Shown here: piece by piece, positions 58,820-64,000 of the stretch
How the letters are laid out: the number at the start of each line of letters is the position of its first letter
How positions within the stretch are numbered: the first letter of the stretch is position 1
DNA from: Megaera_A sp965233855
GTDB taxonomy: Bacteria > Pseudomonadota > Alphaproteobacteria > Rickettsiales > Rickettsiaceae
Assembly: GCA_965233855.1 (NCBI GenBank)
Contig: OZ247586.1
Span: forward strand, 372,001-436,000
DNA: 64,000 nucleotides
Direction of reading: 5' to 3'
Position numbers and translations under genes: made by a program
The notes under the pieces: generated by a model
The model's database searches: none
Seen by the model: the letters and a program-made list of their open reading frames with translations, nothing else
What the model was told of the DNA's origin: nothing

Positions 58820-60655
58820 ATGAAAAAAATTGTTTTTGTCTGCATTCTATTGCTAGTAGGGTGTTCTGACACTGAAGGTAATAAATCTGGTAAAATTTCT
58901 ACGGAAAAGAGTCGTGAAATAAAGGAATACATTACGAGTCAGGTGGCTAGTAAGCAAATAGTTGATTTAAAGGGGCGGTTTGGAAACAATTTAAAAGGAT
59001 TAAAACTAACTGGTGCTAATTTATCAGGAGTTGATTTATCAGGAGTTGATTTAAGTGAATCATCAATTGCTCGAGTTGATTTTTCAAATGCGAAAATGGA
59101 TGGAGTAATTATTTCTGGAGCGACAATTCAAGAAAGTGATTTTTCTGGAATAAAATTCTCTAAACTAAATGCACAAGGCGTTGATTTTCAAGCTTCTATT
59201 TTTAACAAAACAATTTTTGAAAATTCTAATCTTGTAAATGCTAATTTCGAAGAAGCTGATCTTAGCGAAGCATCAATTATAAATTCAAGATTAGATGGTA
59301 TTAGTTTAGTAAAATCTCTGATAAGAAATGCAGTACTGATTGATGTCAATTTCCAAAAGGCAAATTTAGTAGGCGCTAATTTGACTGGTTCGAAGATATC
59401 TAAATCTGCTTTTTATGGTGTGGATATGAGAGGTGCTGTTCTTTCTAAAATAGTTATGAGAGATTGTAGTTTTGAATCCTCTGATTTGAGTGGATCCATA
59501 GCAAAAGGGGCAAGCTTTATTAAAACTGATTTTACGCAAGGAATAGTTGATGATGTTAAATTTACGGATGGAACTAAATTCGAGTCATCTAATTTTCCAA
59601 ATGTTTCAATGAATAGAGTGGTTTTAGATAAAGTTATGTTCAATGGTGATTGTGTATTTAAAAACATGTCATTTGTAAATGCTAAGTTTAATGATGTACG
59701 AATACAGGATTCATATTTTGAAGATGTGAAATTTACCGGTTCTAAAATGTCTAAGATATATATGGATAAAGTTAGGGGAAGAGATAACTTTTTTAACAAG
59801 GTTGCTATTAATGATATGAAAGTGTCTAACTCTGCTATTATAAACTCACATTTTAGTAATGAGAGTTCAGCAAAACTATCTTTTGTAAATACTAATATTG
59901 CTGGTACTAGATTTGATAATTATAATTTAGAGGATGCGAATTTTAGCAAAAGTAATTTGTTTGGAGTTATTTTTCGTAATGATAAGATTCATAGAACTAG
60001 TTTCACTCAATCAAAACTAGATAAGATTGCTATGATTAATTGTGATTTAGAGGAAGTGGTTTTAAATGCTTCTCCTGTAAGGAATTCACAAATTCGTGGT
60101 GTGAATAGTGTTGCTATGGTAGTTATTGGGTCGCCATTTACAAGAAATATATTCTTTAACAACAAGGGTATGGAAAGAATTGTAAATAATACTCCGATAA
60201 CGAATGTGGAGGAATTAACAGCAAGCAAAGATCTGTCAAATTTAAACATGGCATATTTGAATTTATCGGGCATTAAAGTTCAGCAGGTTCTTTTTAAGGG
60301 GACTATTCTAAGAGGTGCAGTGCTTAAAGATTCCAGCTTTAGAAGTTGTCTATTTCTGGAAGCGGATTTTAGTTATGCTGATTTAGTGGGCGTTGACTTA
60401 ACAGGTTCGGAAATAAAAGATTCGATTTTTACAGGGGCTAAGATGGATAGAGCTAATTTAGATTCAACTAAATTAATAAATCTTGATTTTACTAGAACTA
60501 GTACGGTTAATGTGAATCAAAATAAAGCTCGTCTCTCTAATGTTATTGGTATTAATGAAAATACTGGTGACAACAAAGCTGGAGGGGAACTTGCTCCTCA
60601 GAAACCTGATCCAGTGATTAAGGATAAAGTAGAAGCGACAAAGAAAGCAGCCTAA
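58820..60655 (+). CDS. Pentapeptide-repeat lipoprotein
   Basis: A 611-residue predicted lipoprotein (lipobox LLLVGCSD). From about residue 50 it is built of pentapeptide repeats of the A(D/N)Lxx type, for example LTGANLSGVDLSGVDLS, NANFEEADLSEAS and KANLVGANLTGSK. These should fold as a long right-handed beta helix. A non-repeat break lies near residues 430-480 and the C-terminus is Pro/Lys-rich. Lipidation would anchor it in the envelope, facing the periplasm or cell surface. It starts 19 bp after ntrX, so it is probably expressed with it. Ligand unknown. Confidence 0.85.
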   Translation: MKKIVFVCILLLVGCSDTEGNKSGKISTEKSREIKEYITSQVASKQIVDLKGRFGNNLKGLKLTGANLSGVDLSGVDLSESSIARVDFSNAKMDGVIISGATIQESDFSGIKFSKLNAQGVDFQASIFNKTIFENSNLVNANFEEADLSEASIINSRLDGISLVKSLIRNAVLIDVNFQKANLVGANLTGSKISKSAFYGVDMRGAVLSKIVMRDCSFESSDLSGSIAKGASFIKTDFTQGIVDDVKFTDGTKFESSNFPNVSMNRVVLDKVMFNGDCVFKNMSFVNAKFNDVRIQDSYFEDVKFTGSKMSKIYMDKVRGRDNFFNKVAINDMKVSNSAIINSHFSNESSAKLSFVNTNIAGTRFDNYNLEDANFSKSNLFGVIFRNDKIHRTSFTQSKLDKIAMINCDLEEVVLNASPVRNSQIRGVNSVAMVVIGSPFTRNIFFNNKGMERIVNNTPITNVEELTASKDLSNLNMAYLNLSGIKVQQVLFKGTILRGAVLKDSSFRSCLFLEADFSYADLVGVDLTGSEIKDSIFTGAKMDRANLDSTKLINLDFTRTSTVNVNQNKARLSNVIGINENTGDNKAGGELAPQKPDPVIKDKVEATKKAA

Positions 60656-60702
60656 TTTTTTGGTTTGTTTTTTTTATCTAAGAAGGATATTTATTATTGT
60701 AT

Positions 60703-60906
60703 TTAAGCTATTATATCTGGGTTTAGTAGATTCTTAATTATCTTAATTCTATCCTTTACTAGTAATTTTCTTTTTTTTAGTTTTTGCAAAGTGAATTCTG
60801 AAAATGTTGTTTTACAGTCGGGAGAATCTATAATTTCATGTAGATCACTATGTTCTTGTTCAAGTTCTTTTAGTTCTACTTCTAGCTGTTCGTTTTGATT
60901 AATCAT
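60703..60906 (-). CDS. DUF465/YdcH-like small coiled-coil protein
   Basis: A 67-residue, highly charged helical protein. LEVELKELEQEHSDLHEIID and TLQKLKKRKLLVKDRI reproduce the DUF465 pattern: an antiparallel coiled coil with a central H-x2-LDxxI-like turn and final LKK-K-L-x-KD. Function unknown; common in alphaproteobacteria. The 3' end converges with the pentapeptide gene. Confidence 0.8.
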   Translation of the reverse strand: MINQNEQLEVELKELEQEHSDLHEIIDSPDCKTTFSEFTLQKLKKRKLLVKDRIKIIKNLLNPDIIA

Positions 60907-61103
60907 TTGGTGAAATTGCTGATTAAAAGTTGAAGCATATTATCATGAATAGATCAGAATGTAAATTAATAATGTATTTATATTCAATTTGTAGTTAACT
61001 ATATTAACTATTTTTAGTAAAGTGAAAATTTTATTTGGAGTGTTATTTATTTGAGTCAATCACCTAAATCTTTTAAATGTTCTAAGACTGGATTTGAACT
61101 CTC

Positions 61104-61568
61104 TCAGGAAATTGAAACTCTTTCAAAGTTTGTGTTGGTCGTATAATTTTTGTTTGGTCCTAATACTTCATAAGTGACTGTAAAATTATCGTTATTACGA
61201 AAAATGTACTCAACATTATACCTATCTTGTCCGCACATATATGAAGCTTGAGCATGTCTTTCACTATTATGTGTAAAAAATTCTAATTCAAACATATAAT
61301 TTTCATCATTAGTATATTGGTGAAGTTTTCCATCATCTAATTGAAATTTATAGGAAGCTTTTCCTTTTATTTCAATCTTGTTTTTAAAGAGAGTTTTTAC
61401 ATTCTCAAGATATGACAATGTTCTGTCATCAACTATTTCTATAGTAGTTTCTCCATTTGCTTCCGCAGAGAGTTTTGAGTCGATGCTATTTTCAAGTGTC
61501 CTAGAAAGAGACCATTTGCCTTCTAGAAGTTTAAGTATATATGTAGATTTTATAGTTTGTTTTGCCAT
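61104..61568 (-). CDS. DUF6314-like protein
   Basis: A 154-residue protein with lipocalin-like beta pattern: LLEGKWSLSRTLEN, GKASYKFQLDDGKLHQY, CGQDRYNVEYIF, TYEVLGPNKNYTTNTNFER. The order G-x-W-x-x-R, C-x-D-x-Y and VxGPxKxY is that of DUF6314 proteins, whose function is not known. No signal peptide. It follows the S1C protease gene by 17 bp. Confidence 0.65.
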   Translation of the reverse strand: MAKQTIKSTYILKLLEGKWSLSRTLENSIDSKLSAEANGETTIEIVDDRTLSYLENVKTLFKNKIEIKGKASYKFQLDDGKLHQYTNDENYMFELEFFTHNSERHAQASYMCGQDRYNVEYIFRNNDNFTVTYEVLGPNKNYTTNTNFERVSIS

Positions 61569-61585
61569 AGTTTTCCCCAGTTTAT

Positions 61586-62311
61586 TTAGTGTATGCAGTG
61601 AATATTAACAACATAATCTTTGGCGATCTTATCAACATGATAGTTAGTAAAAATATCATAACTAGATGTTGATGCATAATCTATATTATTTTTTTTAAGA
61701 AAATTTATTAAACCTTCAACACCAATAGCAAGTGCTACGTGCTTTGGTGGGATCGATGGGTCATCATATTTATATGTAAGTTTTGCTGTTACTATTCCAA
61801 CTAAATTAGAATTTTTGTCAAGAAGTGGTCCGCCACTATTACCATGATTTACGTTATCAGTAAATTCTATATCTTCAAATCCAGATTGAATATCAGTTTT
61901 TGTTCGTAGAACTTTTGCTTGTTTAACAATAAATTTACCAGTTTGGTCTCGTTCTAATGGATAGCCAATAGAAAATAAAGTATCACCATTTTTTACTTCA
62001 TCATGGTTATTACGAAGATAGGGAATTTTTTGGGGTGAGGTAGGAGAATGGAGAACAGCAATGTCCATCTCTTTATCAACTAATATAAGTTTTGCAAGGG
62101 TGGGTTTTACAGCTCCTCTAATTGCAATGTTTTGGCAATTCTCTACTACATGTTTATTGGTCACTATATTGTCTCGATTGACAAAAAAACCGCTTCCCAT
62201 AGAAATTTGGTATTCCTTTCCAGCCATAAGCCCATGAAACCTTACTTCATCCCAACTATCAGCGATTGCACTAGCTGGTATAGTTAGTATAATCAATAAC
62301 AATAAAAGCAT
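61586..62311 (-). CDS. Exported trypsin-like (S1C) serine protease
   Basis: A 241-residue protein. A signal peptide (about 1-17, LLLLLIILTIPASAIA) precedes a chymotrypsin-fold domain with His in TNKHVVENC, Asp in DKEMDIAVLHSP and Ser in NHGNSGGPLLDKN. It lacks a PDZ domain, so it is smaller than DegP. The shape is that of HtrA-like or Do-like single-domain proteases in the periplasm, or secreted. Divergent from tyrS. Confidence 0.87.
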   Translation of the reverse strand: MLLLLLIILTIPASAIADSWDEVRFHGLMAGKEYQISMGSGFFVNRDNIVTNKHVVENCQNIAIRGAVKPTLAKLILVDKEMDIAVLHSPTSPQKIPYLRNNHDEVKNGDTLFSIGYPLERDQTGKFIVKQAKVLRTKTDIQSGFEDIEFTDNVNHGNSGGPLLDKNSNLVGIVTAKLTYKYDDPSIPPKHVALAIGVEGLINFLKKNNIDYASTSSYDIFTNYHVDKIAKDYVVNIHCIH

Positions 62312-62382
62312 TTAAGCTTTCCCCTTGACAAAATTTTGTAATAATTTAAGACTACATCATTACAAAATAAAAGAAAATATTT

Positions 62383-63615
62383 ATGACTTTTTTCGAAGAA
62401 TTTAAGAAGCGCGGCTATTTCTATCAATGTACAAATGAAAATGCATTAGAGGACAAGATGAATAAGCAAAAAATAATTGCTTATATTGGCTTTGATTGTA
62501 CAGCTAAGTCTTTGCATGTTGGTAATTTGATGCAGGTGATGATCTTAAGATTATTGCAGCAATATGGTCACAAACCAATTGTTTTAATTGGCGGCGCTAC
62601 TACAAAAATTGGAGACCCGACTGGGAAAGAAGAAGCTAGGAAATATTTATCAGATGATGATATATCTTCTAATATTGCCGGAATAAAAGAATCTTTATCT
62701 AAATTTATTAAATTTGGAGATGGTCCATCAGATGCTGTAATGATGAATAACTCAGATTGGCTTGAGTCAATAGGTTATATTGAGTTTTTGCGTGATATGG
62801 GGCGGATGTTCTCAGTCAATAGAATGCTAACAATGGATTCGGTGCGGTTAAGATTAGATCGAGAACAATCATTAACTTTTCTTGAGTTTAATTATATGCT
62901 GCTTCAAGCATATGATTTTTACTACTTGAATAGGGAGCACGGGTGTGGCTTGCAGCTTGGTGGAAGTGATCAATGGGGAAATATTGTAACAGGTGTGGAT
63001 TTAGTTCGTAAAGTAAATAGAAATGAATCTTTTGGTTTAACAACTCCTCTACTCACAACTGCTTCTGGCGTTAAAATGGGAAAGTCAATTAGTGGTGCTG
63101 TTTGGCTTAATGAAGAACAGCTGTCTGTTTATGATTATTATCAATATTGGAGAAATACTGAAGATGCAGATGTAGTAAAATTTTCAAAATTATACTGTGA
63201 ATTTTCAGAAGCAGAATTATTAAATTTTGAGAAACTAGCGGAGGAAAATATAAATGAAGCAAAAAAGAATTTGGCTTATAGAGTAACTCAGCTATGTCAT
63301 GATGAAGAAAAAGCGCAAAAGGCAATGGAAACAGCTATAAAAGTTTTTGAGCAAGGGGATGTTGGTGATGATTTACCTTCTATAATAATTGATGCATCAC
63401 GTTTAGAAAATGGAGTTTCTTGTATAGATTTATTTCTTGAAATAGGTCTCACTTCATCAAAAGGTGAATCAAGGCGTTTGATTCGAGGTAAAGGGGCAAA
63501 AATAAATGATATTCAGGTAGATGATGAAAACATGATGTTGGATACTAGCCATCTTGTAGACGGGGCGATTAAACTATCTGCTGGTAAAAAGAAACATGCA
63601 TTAGTTAAGATATAG
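62383..63615 (+). CDS. tyrS: Tyrosyl-tRNA synthetase
   Basis: A 410-residue class I synthetase. HIGH-type AKSLHVGNLMQVMI, tyrosine pocket YIGFDCTA, QLGGSDQWGNIVTG, KMSKS-type GVKMGKSISGA, and a C-terminal S4 RNA-binding domain (LTSSKGESRRLIRGKGAKIND). Complete. A TTGACA at 62325-62330 upstream could be its -35, but no matching -10 is convincing. Confidence 0.96.
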   Translation: MTFFEEFKKRGYFYQCTNENALEDKMNKQKIIAYIGFDCTAKSLHVGNLMQVMILRLLQQYGHKPIVLIGGATTKIGDPTGKEEARKYLSDDDISSNIAGIKESLSKFIKFGDGPSDAVMMNNSDWLESIGYIEFLRDMGRMFSVNRMLTMDSVRLRLDREQSLTFLEFNYMLLQAYDFYYLNREHGCGLQLGGSDQWGNIVTGVDLVRKVNRNESFGLTTPLLTTASGVKMGKSISGAVWLNEEQLSVYDYYQYWRNTEDADVVKFSKLYCEFSEAELLNFEKLAEENINEAKKNLAYRVTQLCHDEEKAQKAMETAIKVFEQGDVGDDLPSIIIDASRLENGVSCIDLFLEIGLTSSKGESRRLIRGKGAKINDIQVDDENMMLDTSHLVDGAIKLSAGKKKHALVKI

Positions 63616-63964
63616 TTTGCATTAATTCTATAAAAGTTAATCTGGCTGGCGGGCTTGGCTTGTCAATCAATATGTATCTTTCGAAAAAATATGATGTTAA
63701 CTTAAAGGCATCATTAATTTCATTTTTATTTGATTTGCAATCCTTGATTAGGAATTGTGGTAGTTTTAGGAGTTTATCTACGTACGATTCTCCTGCTTCT
63801 TTTGATACGGCTTGACCTGATTTAGGTGATACATAAATTAGATTATCATGATCGCCCGTTGCTGCGCATGAATCCAACTGCAATTGATATCCGGATTCTT
63901 TTAGTATTTCTAATTCAAATTTTATATATTCTTCGAATGAAAAATTTTGTTTCAAGCTTTCCAT
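63605..63964 (-). CDS. Hypothetical protein
   Basis: A 119-residue soluble, mixed-charge protein (EEYIKFELEILKESGYQLQ, NLIYVSPKSGQAVSKEAGESY, LLKLPQFLIKDC). I do not recognise a family. No signal peptide or membrane segment. The 3' end overlaps tyrS by 11 bp on the other strand. The frame has a clean start and stop and codon use like its neighbours, so it is likely a real gene. Confidence 0.6.
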   Translation of the reverse strand: MESLKQNFSFEEYIKFELEILKESGYQLQLDSCAATGDHDNLIYVSPKSGQAVSKEAGESYVDKLLKLPQFLIKDCKSNKNEINDAFKLTSYFFERYILIDKPSPPARLTFIELMQTIS

Positions 63965-64000
63965 GAACTGAACTAGCTTAGGGAAGAGATTATTATGTGG

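Noticed and set aside
61060..61104. Minus-strand stretch with GTTCAAATCC, like a tRNA T-arm
   Set aside because: No matching acceptor, D-arm or anticodon arm could be assembled around it; it lies just after a protein stop codon.
62325..62358. TTGACA upstream of tyrS as a full promoter
   Set aside because: No acceptable -10 box at 16-18 bases; only the -35-like hexamer is convincing.

Overview
The window is a chromosomal segment of an AT-rich, Gram-negative alphaproteobacterium of the order Rickettsiales, very probably family Rickettsiaceae. The evidence is a rickettsial-type 16S rRNA gene that stands alone, with no 23S, 5S or tRNA gene after it. Other supporting signs are strong A+T bias, the alphaproteobacterial dusB-(ntrC remnant)-ntrY-ntrX block, a degenerate gene-transfer-agent (GTA) tail region, and many decaying genes. 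The cell still has peptidoglycan genes (ddl, ftsQ, dacA, ampG, M23 peptidases), Kdo/LPS synthesis (kdsA), lipoprotein processing (lspA), two aminoacyl-tRNA synthetases (gltX, tyrS) and DNA repair genes (uvrA, recG, ssb). I saw no tRNA gene, CRISPR array or replication origin.

Layout. 1-7.1 kb: ddl-ftsQ, a frameshifted alaC, a TfoX-like small protein, an M23 lipoprotein gene killed by a frameshift and an IS982-family insertion, then kdpA with a tiny lipoprotein gene. 7.1-19.3 kb: TlpA-like thioredoxin, a frameshifted 2OG-Fe(II) oxygenase, an S49 peptidase, a MITE-like repeat, rpoN, an ABC-F ATPase, a queuosine-precursor transporter, rimM, an AsmA-like protein, AmpG-like permease and DacA. 19.3-24.4 kb (minus strand): GTA-like tail/lysis block with endolysin, holin, DUF2793 protein and the giant baseplate protein, which carries two in-frame stops. 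24.5-28.8 kb: gltX-holB-recG. 28.9-31.4 kb: an unrecognised alanine-rich gene with its own promoter and terminator, and a transporter remnant cut by an IS481-like element. 31.4-39.4 kb: lipoprotein hydrolase, ssb/uvrA, a broken MNT-HEPN gene, and M23-lspA-VOC-BamF-like genes. 39.6-41.4 kb: the 16S unit with promoter and processing stem. 41.6-64 kb: S41-like protease, tpiA-secG-kdsA, ppiD-like, TPR protein-ftsY, a broken acyltransferase, YqgE/DsbD pair, dusB-ntrYX, a pentapeptide-repeat lipoprotein, DUF465, DUF6314, an S1C protease, tyrS and an unknown gene.

How it works together. Much of the intact content serves the envelope: cell-wall synthesis and recycling, lipoprotein maturation, Sec export (secG, ftsY), periplasmic folding and thiol chemistry. 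Regulation centres on NtrYX plus RpoN, but NtrC survives only as a DNA-binding domain and NtrX has no visible GAFTGA loop. The decayed genes (amino-acid metabolism, oxygenase, surface acyltransferase, toxin-antitoxin-like gene, GTA baseplate) point to recent or continuing genome reduction in a host-associated bacterium. In four of them a single missing base restores a full-length frame, so assembly error at short homopolymers should be excluded before calling them dead.
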